Shown here piece by piece: positions 25,919 through 35,789 of a DNA stretch of 64,000 bases. The first letter of the stretch is position 1, and every line of letters starts with the position of its first letter. The notes under the pieces were generated by a model that was not told where the DNA came from, ran no database searches, and saw only the letters and a program-made list of their open reading frames with translations. Origin of the DNA: Romboutsia lituseburensis DSM 797 (GTDB taxonomy: Bacteria > Bacillota > Clostridia > Peptostreptococcales > Peptostreptococcaceae); NCBI RefSeq assembly GCF_900103615.1, contig NZ_FNGW01000010.1, forward strand, positions 1 to 64,000. The letters run 5' to 3'. The position numbers were made by a program, and so were the translations under genes.

Positions 25919-27049
25919 ATGAGAAATGAGTGTATGGGACTTATAAACTTAACTAAAAAGGGCAATCCAAATATAAGTAAATTAAATTATGGAAGACCGA
26001 TAGCATCTACTCCTATAGGAGGAAGATATAGAGTTATAGATTTTGCTCTTTCAAATATGGTTAACTCTGGTATAACAAATATTGGTATATTCGCTAAAGA
26101 AAAATATAGATCTTTAACTGATCATATAGATAGTGGTAAGGATTGGGATTTAAGTAGAAAAAAAGGTGGATTATCAATATTTAGTCCAGAAAATACAGAA
26201 TCTCAAAATATATATCCTTATAGAAAAGGTGATATATACAATATATTATGCAACATAGACTATATAAAGAAAAGTGAAGAAGAATATATATTAGTATCTC
26301 CTAGTTATATGGTATGCAATATGGATTATACAGAAGCATTAAAGTATCATAAGAAATCAAATAACTATATAACTATGATATATAAGAATGTAGATAATGC
26401 AAATAATGATTTTAAAGGTAATTTAACACTAAATTTAGATGAAGATAGTAAAGTTATAAATATGGGGAGCAATATAGGTGCATTCAACAACGCAAATATA
26501 TATATGGAAATGTATATAATGAAAAGAACTGATTTTATAGATGCTATATACAATTTAACAAACACAGGAGATTACCAATACTTAGAAGACTTTTTAATTG
26601 AAGCTGTTAAGTATAAACAAGTAGGAGCATATAAGTATGATGGATACTTAAAATGTATAAAGTCTATCCAATCTTATTTTGAAATAAGTAAAGAATTATT
26701 AGATATTAATATTGCTAGAGAATTACTTTATTCGGAGAGAAAAATACTTACTAAAGAAAAAAATGAGTCTCCAACTATATATACGGAAGATGCAAATGTA
26801 GAAAATTCGTTTATAGCAAGTGGATGTGTTATAGAAGGTAATGTTAAAAACAGTATTATATTTAGAAAAGTTCATATTAAGAAAGGCACTAATATTGAAA
26901 ACTGTATAATTATGCAAAATTCATTTATAGGGGAAGAGTGTAATTTAGAAAATGTAATATTTGATAAAAATATAAACTTAGCAAAAGGAAAAGAATTAAG
27001 AGGAGATGAAAACTATCCTATAGTTGTAGAAAAAAATATAAGTATTTAA
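25919..27049 (+). CDS. glgD: Glucose-1-phosphate adenylyltransferase, GlgD subunit
   Basis: The 376-residue paralogue of GlgC keeps the fold (STPIGGRYRVIDFALSNMVNSG near 34-55 and the C-terminal beta helix) but lacks the N-terminal GGxGxRL nucleotide loop; the region reads MGLINLTKKGNPN instead. This is the known state of GlgD, which acts as a regulatory or helper subunit for GlgC. It begins three bases after the glgC stop with SD AGGGGGGATG inside the end of glgC. Confidence 0.93.
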   Translation: MRNECMGLINLTKKGNPNISKLNYGRPIASTPIGGRYRVIDFALSNMVNSGITNIGIFAKEKYRSLTDHIDSGKDWDLSRKKGGLSIFSPENTESQNIYPYRKGDIYNILCNIDYIKKSEEEYILVSPSYMVCNMDYTEALKYHKKSNNYITMIYKNVDNANNDFKGNLTLNLDEDSKVINMGSNIGAFNNANIYMEMYIMKRTDFIDAIYNLTNTGDYQYLEDFLIEAVKYKQVGAYKYDGYLKCIKSIQSYFEISKELLDINIARELLYSERKILTKEKNESPTIYTEDANVENSFIASGCVIEGNVKNSIIFRKVHIKKGTNIENCIIMQNSFIGEECNLENVIFDKNINLAKGKELRGDENYPIVVEKNISI

Positions 27050-27068
27050 TTAGAGGGGGAAATTTTTA

Positions 27069-28511
27069 GTGAAAGTACTTTATGTAACATCAGAGTGTTG
27101 GCCATTTGCTAAGACTGGAGGATTAGGCGATGTAGCCTATGCATTACCTAAAGAATTAAAAAAAGAAGGTGTTGATGTTAGGGTTATATTGCCTAAATAC
27201 TCGACTATGCCAAATTACTTAAAAGAAAAGTTAAGAGAAATAGCCGTATTTAATGTAAAAGTTGGATGGAGAAATCAATATTGTGGACTACTAGAAATGG
27301 AATTAGATGGAGTTAAATTTTATTTTATAGACAATGAGTACTACTTTAAAAGGGAAGGTGAGATTGCATATCTTTATGGATATGGTGATGATGTTGAAAG
27401 ATATACTTTCTTTAGTAATGCTGTATTAGAAGCTTTAGCGATACTTGATTTTTATCCAGAGATAATCAACATGAATGATTGGCATACTGGAATGATACCA
27501 TTGATATTAAAGGAAAAATACAATGGGTTAGAAAAATATAAGGATATAAAAACTGTTTATACAATCCATAATTTACAATATCAAGGTGTATTTTCAAATA
27601 ATGTATTAGGTGATGTTTTAGATCTACCATATAAATATTTAGAAAATGGTGATGTAGAATATTATGGTGGTGTAAGCTTTATGAAGTCGGGGATAGTATA
27701 TAGTGACAAAGTTACTACAGTTAGCCCTACTTATACAAGTGAAATACAAACTGAATTTTATGGTGAAAGTTTAGATGGATTATTAAGGGCTAATTCATAT
27801 AAATTAAAAGGAATTTTAAATGGAATTGATTACGACTTGAATAATCCAAAAACAGATAAGGACATATTTATAAATTATGATATAGATACTATAGACAAAA
27901 AAATAGAGAATAAACTTCATCTTCAAAAAATGCTAGGTTTAGAAGTAAACCCAGATATACCGTTAGTAGGCATTGTATCAAGATTAGTATCACAAAAAGG
28001 ACTTGATTTAATATCTTATATTATGCCTGAAATAATGAGAGAAAATATTCAAATGGTTATATTAGGAACAGGAGAGCATCAATATCAATCTATGTTTAAT
28101 TATTATGCATCTATTTATCCTAATAAAGTTTCTGCAAATATTACCTTTGATAGTGCTCTTGCACAACAAATATATGCAAGTAGTGATATGTTTTTAATGC
28201 CATCTTTATTTGAGCCATGTGGTATAGGACAAATGTTAGCTATGAGATATGGAACTCTTCCTATAGTTAGAGAAACTGGTGGACTTAAAGATACTGTTAA
28301 TCCATATAATAAATTTACTGGAGAAGGAAATGGATTTAGTTTCAAAAATTATAATGCTCATGAAATGCTTTATTGTATTCAAAGAGCAATGGAACTTTAC
28401 AAAGATAAAGATAAATGGAGACGTTTAGTAATAAATGCTATGAATACAGATAGCAGTTGGAAAAAATCAGCTATGGAATATATAAAGACGTATCATGAAA
28501 TGCTAAGTTAA
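27069..28511 (+). CDS. glgA: Glycogen synthase (ADP-glucose)
   Basis: The 480-residue GT5 glycosyltransferase extends glycogen with ADP-glucose. The sugar-nucleotide motif KTGGLGDV is at 15-22, and the C-terminal half carries GIVSRLVSQKG and the EPCGIGQMLAMRYGTLPIVR segment with its catalytic Glu. It starts at a GTG with SD AGAGGGGG, 19 bases after glgD. Length and motifs match bacterial GlgA throughout. Confidence 0.95.
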   Translation: MKVLYVTSECWPFAKTGGLGDVAYALPKELKKEGVDVRVILPKYSTMPNYLKEKLREIAVFNVKVGWRNQYCGLLEMELDGVKFYFIDNEYYFKREGEIAYLYGYGDDVERYTFFSNAVLEALAILDFYPEIINMNDWHTGMIPLILKEKYNGLEKYKDIKTVYTIHNLQYQGVFSNNVLGDVLDLPYKYLENGDVEYYGGVSFMKSGIVYSDKVTTVSPTYTSEIQTEFYGESLDGLLRANSYKLKGILNGIDYDLNNPKTDKDIFINYDIDTIDKKIENKLHLQKMLGLEVNPDIPLVGIVSRLVSQKGLDLISYIMPEIMRENIQMVILGTGEHQYQSMFNYYASIYPNKVSANITFDSALAQQIYASSDMFLMPSLFEPCGIGQMLAMRYGTLPIVRETGGLKDTVNPYNKFTGEGNGFSFKNYNAHEMLYCIQRAMELYKDKDKWRRLVINAMNTDSSWKKSAMEYIKTYHEMLS

Positions 28512-28523
28512 AGGAGCGATTTA

Positions 28524-30971
28524 ATGATCACAATAAGTAAAAAAAAGTTCAAACAATACTTTGAAAGTAAAATGTATAGTCTATATGCACAATCTATAGA
28601 GGGAGCTACCAATGAACAGTTATTAAATGTTTTATGTAGTGTAATTAAAGATATTATATCTAAAAGATGGATTGGAACCAGATTAGGTTGTGAAAAAGAA
28701 ATTTACTATTTTAGTATAGAATTCTTAATGGGAAGGCAATTAAAGTCGAACCTATTAAATCTAGATATAGAAGATACAATAAGAGATGGATTGAAAGAAA
28801 TGGGAATAAAGTTAGAAAACTTAATAGAAGAGGAATGCGACCCCGCTTTAGGTAATGGAGGATTAGGTAGATTAGCTGCATGTTTTCTAGATTCTATGGC
28901 ATCTCTTAATATAAGTGGTCATGGGTATGGACTTAGATATAAATATGGTTTATTTGAGCAAAAGTTTGTAAATGGTTATCAGGTAGAAGTACCTGATAAC
29001 TGGCTTACTCAAGGTTCATATATATGGGAAACTGTTAGACCAAATAAGGCAACTGTAGTTAAATTTGAAGGAGATGTTTATTTAGTTAATGATAATGATA
29101 GACTTAAAGTGATACACAAAAACTATATTCCTGTCATGGCTATGCCATATGATATACCTATAATCGGATACAAGAATGATTATATAAATACATTAAGGCT
29201 ATTTAAAAGTGAAATTGTAAATAGAGACTTTGGTCCTATAACAGCAAATGCAAAAAATCATTCAGGAAGCTATGAAGATGCACTAAAATATAAATACTAT
29301 ACTGAAGAGATATCTCAAGTTTTATATCCTAATGATTCAAATTATGCAGGTAGATTATTAAGATTAAAACAAGAATATTTTTTAGTGAGTGCAGGAATAC
29401 AAGACATAATTAGAAAGTATAAGAAAAACAAACTTAAAATAATTGACTTATCAAAGAATGTAGCGATTCATATAAATGACACACATCCAACATTATGTAT
29501 ACCAGAGCTTATGAGAATCCTATTAGATGAAGAAGGCTTATCTTGGGAAGAAGCTTGGGAAATTACAAAAAATACAATATCTTATACAAATCACACAATA
29601 ATGGCAGAAGCTATGGAAAAATGGCCAGTAGATATGATGAAAAAATTATTACCTAGAATATATATGATAATAGAAGAAATAAATAGAAGATATCTAAATG
29701 ATCTAACAGATAAATATAGTGACTATGAGCGAATAAAAAGAATGAGCATTATCAACGAGAATAATATTAGTATGGCTAATTTATCCATAGTTGGGAGTCA
29801 TAGTGTAAATGGAGTGGCATACCTTCATACTGAAATACTAAAAAATGAAGTTCTAAATGATTTTTATTTAGATGAACCTCAAAAATTTAATAATAAAACT
29901 AATGGAATTGCACATAGAAGATGGCTTATTAGTTGTAATGAAGAGCTTAGCGATTATATTACTGAATTAATAGGTGAAGAGTGGGAGAAAGATACCAATC
30001 ATCTAAAAAAGCTAGAAATATATAAAGAAAACAAAGAAGTATTAGAAAAACTAGCAGAAATAAAATTAAATAATAAGAAAAATTTTGCTGATTTTATAAA
30101 AAAGGAATATGAAATAGATATTAATCCGAATTCTATATATGATGTTCAGATCAAAAGGTTGCATGCATATAAAAGGCAACTATTGAATGTACTTCACATA
30201 CTTCATTTATATCATGAATTATTAGAAAATCCTAATTTTAATATGGAACCAAGAACATTTATATTTGGTGCGAAAGCAGCTCCAGGATATTATCTAGCTA
30301 AATGTATAATTAAATTAATAAATTCTGTAGCTAATAAAATTAATAATGATGAAAGAATAAAAAATAAAATAAAAGTCGTATTTGTAGAAAATTATGGAGT
30401 TTCTCTAGCTGAGAAGATAATACCTGCAACTGAAGTAAGTGAACAGATATCGACAACAACTAAAGAAGCATCAGGAACTGGAAATATGAAATTTATGATG
30501 AATGGAGCTATAACGATAGCTACTTTAGATGGAGCAAATGTAGAAATACACGAGCAAGTTGGAGATGATAATATTGTAATATTTGGATTGAAAGCACATC
30601 AAGTATTACATTATAACAAATATGGTGGATATTCTGCATTGGATTTATATAATTCTAATCGATATATAAAGAGAGTAGTAGATGATCTTATTAATGGATT
30701 TATTCCTAATATGGACAATGAAGGTAGAGCTATATATGATTCATTAATAACCTATAATGATGAGTACTTTGTACTTAGAGATTTAGAAAATTACACTGAA
30801 GCTCAGTACAAAATTAATAAGTTATATAAAAATAAAGAACAATGGAATAAAATATCCTTAATTAATATAGCTAATTCAGGGATATTTTCATCAGATAGAA
30901 CAATATCTGATTATGCAAGAGATATTTGGTTTAAAGGATGTGAGATTAATGGGGAACGTAATAAACTATAA
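28524..30971 (+). CDS. glgP: Glycogen phosphorylase
   Basis: The 815-residue GT35 enzyme releases glucose-1-phosphate from glycogen ends. The pyridoxal phosphate lysine is K656 in EASGTGNMKFMMNG. The N-terminal half shows EFLMGRQLKSNLLNL and the glycine-rich PALGNGGLGRLAACF. It starts 12 bases after glgA with SD AAGGAG. Having synthesis and breakdown genes in one transcript is common in Clostridia and suits a storage polymer turned over in the same growth phase. It overlaps the next gene by 23 bases. Confidence 0.95.
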   Translation: MITISKKKFKQYFESKMYSLYAQSIEGATNEQLLNVLCSVIKDIISKRWIGTRLGCEKEIYYFSIEFLMGRQLKSNLLNLDIEDTIRDGLKEMGIKLENLIEEECDPALGNGGLGRLAACFLDSMASLNISGHGYGLRYKYGLFEQKFVNGYQVEVPDNWLTQGSYIWETVRPNKATVVKFEGDVYLVNDNDRLKVIHKNYIPVMAMPYDIPIIGYKNDYINTLRLFKSEIVNRDFGPITANAKNHSGSYEDALKYKYYTEEISQVLYPNDSNYAGRLLRLKQEYFLVSAGIQDIIRKYKKNKLKIIDLSKNVAIHINDTHPTLCIPELMRILLDEEGLSWEEAWEITKNTISYTNHTIMAEAMEKWPVDMMKKLLPRIYMIIEEINRRYLNDLTDKYSDYERIKRMSIINENNISMANLSIVGSHSVNGVAYLHTEILKNEVLNDFYLDEPQKFNNKTNGIAHRRWLISCNEELSDYITELIGEEWEKDTNHLKKLEIYKENKEVLEKLAEIKLNNKKNFADFIKKEYEIDINPNSIYDVQIKRLHAYKRQLLNVLHILHLYHELLENPNFNMEPRTFIFGAKAAPGYYLAKCIIKLINSVANKINNDERIKNKIKVVFVENYGVSLAEKIIPATEVSEQISTTTKEASGTGNMKFMMNGAITIATLDGANVEIHEQVGDDNIVIFGLKAHQVLHYNKYGGYSALDLYNSNRYIKRVVDDLINGFIPNMDNEGRAIYDSLITYNDEYFVLRDLENYTEAQYKINKLYKNKEQWNKISLINIANSGIFSSDRTISDYARDIWFKGCEINGERNKL

Positions 30972-32805
30972 CTCTTGGGAAGATAAGGCTCCTTTTGGAG
31001 CCTTATCATTAAACCAAGATATGAGGATATCAGTTAGGGTAAGTGACGATTATGAAATAAGTAATATTTCCTGGGTAATTATGAAGGAAAATGTAGAAAT
31101 AGTAAAAACAAGTCTGATAAGAGAAAATAAAAAGTATTATCAAGGCGAATTTAATGGATTCAATGAAGTTGGTGTTTATTTTTATTACTTTGAGGTAGAT
31201 GTTGAGTTAGATGGAGTAGTTCAAACTAAATATTATGGTAAGAATATGGAAAATGGAGAGTCATGTGAATATTTATATGAAGATCTAAATAAATATCAAA
31301 TCACAGTTTATAAAGACTATGAAGTACCAAAATGGTATAAGGAAGGTATTTTATATCATATATTTGTAGATCGATTCAATAATGGTAATAGAACTAAAAA
31401 AGTAAGTAATCCTAAAAAAAATAGCTTCATATATGCCAATTGGGATGATGATCCAATGTATATAAAGGATAATGAAGGAAATATAGTTAGATGGGATTTT
31501 TACGGAGGGAATTTAAAAGGAATAATCGATAAACTGGGTTATTTAAAGAAATTAGGTGTTAGCATAATATATCTAAGTCCTATATTTGAAGCATCGAGTA
31601 ATCATAAATACGATACAGGGGACTATAAAAAAATTGATGCTATGTTTGGTGATGAAGAAATATTTAGAGAGTTGTTAGATAAAGCTAGCAAAAAAGGTAT
31701 ACATATAATTCTTGATGGTGTATTTAGCCATACAGGATCTGATAGTATATACTTTAACAAATATAATAGATACAGTGATTTAGGTGCATATCAATCAGAA
31801 GAATCAAAATATAATTCGTGGTACAAATTTAATAATTATCCAGAGGATTATGATTGTTGGTGGGGCGTTAAATCTTTACCAAATGTAAATGAATTAGATC
31901 CAACTTATATAGACTATATAATAAAAAATGATGATAGTGTCCTAAAAAAATGGACTACAATGGGAGTTAAAGGTTGGCGATTAGATGTAGCAGATGAATT
32001 ACCTGAACAATTTATAAAAGAATTTAAAAAAGAGCTGAAGGATTTATCAGATGATAATATTTTAATAGGTGAAGTATGGGAAGATGCATCTAATAAAATA
32101 AGTTATAATCAAAGAAGAGAATATCTTTTAGGAGAACAATTAGATTCTGTTATGGGATATCCATTTAGAACTAATATAGTATCTTTCTTAAAAAATGATA
32201 TTAAATCAATTGATCTGTTAAATAGATTTATGCAAATAAAAGAAAATTACCCAAGTGAAGCTTTTAAGTCTAATTTAAATTTAATAGGCAGTCACGATGT
32301 AAAAAGAATAAAAACAGAATTAGATGAGGATAAAGAATTAGTTAAATTAGCAGTAGGAATTCAGATGACTTTTGAAGGCATACCATACATATATTATGGC
32401 GATGAAGCAGGCATTTGCGGTAATACAGACCCTGATAATAGAAGAACATATCCGTGGAAGAAAGAAGATGAAGATATGATTGAATATTACAGGAATTTAA
32501 CTACAATAAGAAAGAAGTACAAAGCATTAATATATGGAGAAACTTCATTTATAGACACGAAAAATGCGGATGTATTTGCTTTTATAAGAAAGACAGAAGA
32601 GGAAAAGCTGCTAATTGTAGTAAATAGAAGTGAAAATGAGAATGATATAAAACTACATTTAGATGATAATACTATTGAAGAAATAGATATAGAAAGTAAC
32701 TTAAAGAAATATATAGAAGACATATTTAAAGATGATAAAAATTTTGAAATTAATATAAAAGCAAAAACTTTAAAAGTATTTAATTTAAAGAACTTAATTG
32801 GATAG
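30949..32805 (+). CDS. GH13 alpha-amylase family glycosidase
   Basis: The 618-residue enzyme has an N-terminal beta domain (1-125) like those of neopullulanase and amylopullulanase relatives, then a GH13 barrel with nucleophile D346 (GWRLDVA), acid E375 (IGEVWED) and D450 (GSHDV). No signal peptide is present, so it acts inside the cell, probably on glycogen or on maltodextrin left by GlgP. I use the ATG at 30949, which lies inside the end of glgP; a start at 30913 would need a weaker codon and deeper overlap. It is the last gene of the glg operon. Exact specificity (alpha-1,4 or alpha-1,6) cannot be read from sequence. Confidence 0.88.
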   Translation: MGNVINYNSWEDKAPFGALSLNQDMRISVRVSDDYEISNISWVIMKENVEIVKTSLIRENKKYYQGEFNGFNEVGVYFYYFEVDVELDGVVQTKYYGKNMENGESCEYLYEDLNKYQITVYKDYEVPKWYKEGILYHIFVDRFNNGNRTKKVSNPKKNSFIYANWDDDPMYIKDNEGNIVRWDFYGGNLKGIIDKLGYLKKLGVSIIYLSPIFEASSNHKYDTGDYKKIDAMFGDEEIFRELLDKASKKGIHIILDGVFSHTGSDSIYFNKYNRYSDLGAYQSEESKYNSWYKFNNYPEDYDCWWGVKSLPNVNELDPTYIDYIIKNDDSVLKKWTTMGVKGWRLDVADELPEQFIKEFKKELKDLSDDNILIGEVWEDASNKISYNQRREYLLGEQLDSVMGYPFRTNIVSFLKNDIKSIDLLNRFMQIKENYPSEAFKSNLNLIGSHDVKRIKTELDEDKELVKLAVGIQMTFEGIPYIYYGDEAGICGNTDPDNRRTYPWKKEDEDMIEYYRNLTTIRKKYKALIYGETSFIDTKNADVFAFIRKTEEEKLLIVVNRSENENDIKLHLDDNTIEEIDIESNLKKYIEDIFKDDKNFEINIKAKTLKVFNLKNLIG

Positions 32806-32814
32806 ACCATTTTT

Positions 32815-32848
32815 ATAGACATAGGGATTTTTTCTATGTCTATTTTTT
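32815..32848 (+). terminator. Terminator of the glycogen operon
   Basis: The stem ATAGACATAG with CTATGTCTAT is followed by six T. It is the only clear terminator in the ten kilobases from 22694. Confidence 0.85.
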
Positions 32849-32893
32849 ATGCTTAAGGATATTATGATACTTTAAAAACTGTGTATAGGTTAC
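32843..32893 (+). repeat. 5' fragment of terminator-linked dispersed element
   Basis: The first 30 bases (TTTTTTATGCTTAAGGATAT, then TATGATACTT) differ from copy D at 54230 by one base, and CTGTG occurs at the same distance. It starts exactly at the U-tract of the glg terminator. The 3' half seen in the full copies is absent. Confidence 0.6.
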
Positions 32894-33017
32894 AAAATGT
32901 AGTCATGTCAATAAACTTAGAATAAGTAAATAATAATCGGTTGGAAAAATATGTATTAAATAGTAGTTGAATGGTAAAGATATAGAAAAGCTTAATATTA
33001 TATTGGAGGATATTTAC

Positions 33018-33443
33018 ATGAATAATGTTATTTTAGTTGGAAGACTAACTAGAGACCCTGAAATACAATATATAGGTAATGAATCAACAGCATTGACTAA
33101 ATTTAATCTTGCAGTAGACAGAAATTATACAAATCCAGATAAAGAGAAAAAAGCAGATTTTATAGAGATAGAGGTGTGGGGTAGACAAGCTGAAACTTGC
33201 TCAAGATATTTAAATAAAGGTAGCATGGCTTGTATAAAAGGGCAAATAAGGGTAGATAGATATCAAAATTCTAATGGAGAAAATAGATACTCTACTAAAG
33301 TTAGAGCAGATATGGTAAAGTTTTTAAGCTTTTCAAAAAATACATCAACTGAATCTAACCAAGAACAATATTATGATGCTACATCTATATTCAATAAAGC
33401 TGAATCAAGTTTAGATCTTGCAGAAGATGAGTTACCATTTTAA
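33018..33443 (+). CDS. ssb: Single-stranded DNA-binding protein
   Basis: The 141-residue protein has an SSB OB-fold (1-105, MNNVILVGRLTRDPEIQY and DFIEIEVWGRQAE) and a variable tail that ends in the acidic EDELPF, the tip used to bind partner proteins. I choose the ATG at 33018, seven bases after the SD GGAGG, rather than an upstream frame extension. It is a lone copy, not beside rpsF and rpsR, so it may be an additional SSB; the main one is likely elsewhere in the genome. Confidence 0.92.
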   Translation: MNNVILVGRLTRDPEIQYIGNESTALTKFNLAVDRNYTNPDKEKKADFIEIEVWGRQAETCSRYLNKGSMACIKGQIRVDRYQNSNGENRYSTKVRADMVKFLSFSKNTSTESNQEQYYDATSIFNKAESSLDLAEDELPF

Positions 33444-33461
33444 ATTAATATATTGAAATTA

Positions 33462-33514
33462 TAAATATAGCAATAATTTGTGAAAATGTTTACAAATTAT
33501 TGCTATATTTTTTT
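33462..33514 (+). terminator. Terminator after ssb
   Basis: An 18-bp stem (AATATAGCAATAATTTGT with its complement) is followed by seven T. Confidence 0.85.
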
Positions 33515-33869
33515 ATTGGAATTTTATTAATTATAAAGTTACGTATGTTTTGTTTATATAAGTATAATCAATGTTATGTATACTTAAATTTATTAAGCTA
33601 TAAATAAAATACACTTTAAAATAATTAGAAAATGAATAGTAAAAACACCTAACTATGTAAATTAATGAATTTTAATAAAAACGAATTAAATAAATTGGGT
33701 CAAAACTAAAAATACTTATTTATTTAAGTATTAAAAGTAACAAACTTAAATAAATAAAAAATAAAGCTGTATAAAAGTTGGATAACTTTATTTTTTAATG
33801 CATAAAATAAAAAAATAGTGTATAATTAAGATATAAACAACAAAAATGTTCGAAAGGAAGAGAATGATC
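33515..33869. other. AT-rich spacer, no gene seen
   Basis: About 355 bases before the symporter gene. I see no frame with a ribosome binding site and no clear aptamer. A TATAAT at 33820-33826 is a likely -10 box of the symporter gene, but its -35 region is poor. Confidence 0.4.
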
Positions 33870-35138
33870 ATGAAGAAAAAAATGACATTAACTAACAAAA
33901 TCTTACTAGGTTTATTGTTAGGATTTATAGTAGGATTAATATTAAAACAAATACCATCAGGGTATATGAAAGATACATTAATATTAGGTGGAATATTTAA
34001 AGTATTAGGAACTGGATTTACTAGTGCTATAAAGATGATGGTAGTTCCTTTAGTATTTATCTCTTTAATATGTGGTTCAGCATCTATGGGAGATGTAAAA
34101 AAATTAGGTAGAATTGGTGGGAAAACTATGGCGTTTTATCTATCAACTACTGCATTAGCAATAATAATATCTCTTATATTAGGTAATGTATTAAAGCCAG
34201 GGATAGGATTAGACATGAGTCATATGGTATCTGGAGATGTAGCAATAGGTGAATCGAAATCAATAGTTGAAATAATTTTAAATATTATACCAAGCAATCC
34301 GATTCAATCACTTGCAAATGGAGAAATGCTACAAGTTATATTCTTTGCAATGCTTATAGGAATAGCTATAAATGTAGTTGGAGAGAAAGCAGAACCTTTA
34401 AAAGTTTTATTTGAAAGTGCAAATGAAGTATGTATGAAAATGGTAAACATAATAATGCTTTTCGCACCATATGGAGTATTCGCATTAGTTGCAGATACTT
34501 TTGCAACAGTTGGAACAGATGCTGTATTTGCATTATTAAAATATGTTGCAGTAGTGCTTATAGGTTTATTGATACACGTATGCGTTGTATACGGAGGAGC
34601 ATTTAAATTATTTACAAAACAAAACATAAAACCATTCTTAAAGAAATTCACACAAGTAGCAGCTGTTACTTTTTCAACAGCATCAAGTAATGCATCTGTA
34701 CCGGTTAGTTTAGAAATAATGGAAGAATTGGGTGTAGGTAAATCAACTAGATCATTTACAATACCTATGGGAGCAACTATAAACATGGATGGAACAGCTA
34801 TAATGCAAGGCGTAGCAGCACTTTTTATAGCACAAATATATGGAATAGATTTAGGTATGAATGATATGATGACTATAGTTCTAACAGCTACTCTAGCATC
34901 TATAGGGACAGCTGGAGTTCCAGGAGTTGGGATGATAATGTTATCTATGGTATTACAATCAGTAGGGTTACCATTAGAAGGTATAGGACTAATAATGGGT
35001 GTAGAAAGAATTATAGATATGTTTAGAACTACTGTCAATGTAATGGGAGATAATGTTTGTACATTAGTTGTAGCAAATAGTGAGAAAGATTTAAATTTAG
35101 AGGCATATAACAGTGTTCTTGATAAAAAAGTAGCTTAA
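33870..35138 (+). CDS. Dicarboxylate/amino acid:cation symporter (DAACS family)
   Basis: The protein of about 422 residues is an SLC1/GltP-type carrier for glutamate, aspartate or C4-dicarboxylates driven by sodium or protons. The serine-rich re-entrant loop FSTASSNASVPVSLEIMEE and the NMDGTAIMQG motif, which binds cation and substrate, are intact, as is the final TTVNVMGDNVCTLVV helix. The ATG at 33870 is nine bases from the SD AAAGGAAG; ATGs at 33846 and 33864 sit before or too near the SD. It is followed after 28 bases by an ACT-domain gene, probably in the same transcript. Confidence 0.92.
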   Translation: MKKKMTLTNKILLGLLLGFIVGLILKQIPSGYMKDTLILGGIFKVLGTGFTSAIKMMVVPLVFISLICGSASMGDVKKLGRIGGKTMAFYLSTTALAIIISLILGNVLKPGIGLDMSHMVSGDVAIGESKSIVEIILNIIPSNPIQSLANGEMLQVIFFAMLIGIAINVVGEKAEPLKVLFESANEVCMKMVNIIMLFAPYGVFALVADTFATVGTDAVFALLKYVAVVLIGLLIHVCVVYGGAFKLFTKQNIKPFLKKFTQVAAVTFSTASSNASVPVSLEIMEELGVGKSTRSFTIPMGATINMDGTAIMQGVAALFIAQIYGIDLGMNDMMTIVLTATLASIGTAGVPGVGMIMLSMVLQSVGLPLEGIGLIMGVERIIDMFRTTVNVMGDNVCTLVVANSEKDLNLEAYNSVLDKKVA

Positions 35139-35166
35139 AAATATTACTATACACGGAGGTATTTTT

Positions 35167-35538
35167 ATGGATTTAAAATTATTTAAAGAAAATTATGCAG
35201 TATGCAATTTAAGTAATAACATAAGTTCACCGATATGTGTAGACACAAGTAGTTTTTATTATATAACTAAATTCAAAGAAAATTTAAGTATAATATGTTT
35301 AAATAAAAGTATTCCGAAAGATGTAAATGTAGATGGTGATTGGAGATTGATGGAAATATTAAAACCAATAAATCTATATTTAGTTGGAATAGTATCTAAA
35401 ATAAGTAAAGTTCTTGAAGATTACAATATAAATGTATTTGAAATGCAAGTAGAAGATAAGAATTACTTTTTAATAAAAGAATATGATGTATATAATGCAT
35501 GTAAAGTTTTAGAATACAATGGATTTAAATTTATTTAA
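35167..35538 (+). CDS. ACT_7 (CASTOR-like) domain protein
   Basis: The 123-residue protein has a C-terminal ACT-like fold (about 58-120) with GDWRLMEILKPINLYLVGIV and the following pattern of a small beta-alpha-beta domain ending in FLIKEYD, which fits the ACT_7/CASTOR family. These domains bind amino acids and modulate other proteins. It lies 28 bases after the symporter gene with SD CGGAGG and ends at a shared terminator, so it may sense the carried amino acid; that link is inference. The family assignment is by pattern, not alignment. Confidence 0.6.
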   Translation: MDLKLFKENYAVCNLSNNISSPICVDTSSFYYITKFKENLSIICLNKSIPKDVNVDGDWRLMEILKPINLYLVGIVSKISKVLEDYNINVFEMQVEDKNYFLIKEYDVYNACKVLEYNGFKFI

Positions 35539-35572
35539 ATTCAATATATAAAAAAATAAAAATAGATTAAAT

Positions 35573-35609
35573 AAAAAAGAGTATCTTTAATTAAAGATGC
35601 TCTTTTTTT
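35573..35609 (+). terminator. Terminator after the ACT_7 gene
   Basis: A 15-bp stem (AAAAAAGAGTATCTTTAAT with its near complement) ends in seven T. Confidence 0.85.
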
Positions 35610-35789
35610 ATTTGTTTCGAAGATTATATCAAATCAAAAATTGCAGATGATATGAAAATTTTGATTTAAATAACTGGGAGAGTGATTGATAAAATAGGAA
35701 AAATCAAATTTTTTATGATGAAATAAATTATAAATAAAATAAAATAGGCATATACATAGTAAGGGCTTGAACAAGAAAGGAGGAAATTT

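Noticed and set aside
34304-35038. Open frame of 244 codons on the minus strand inside the symporter gene
   Set aside because: It is antisense to a well-supported membrane protein, has no ribosome binding site, and its composition (Thr/Ile/Pro rich) is the usual shadow of hydrophobic codons.
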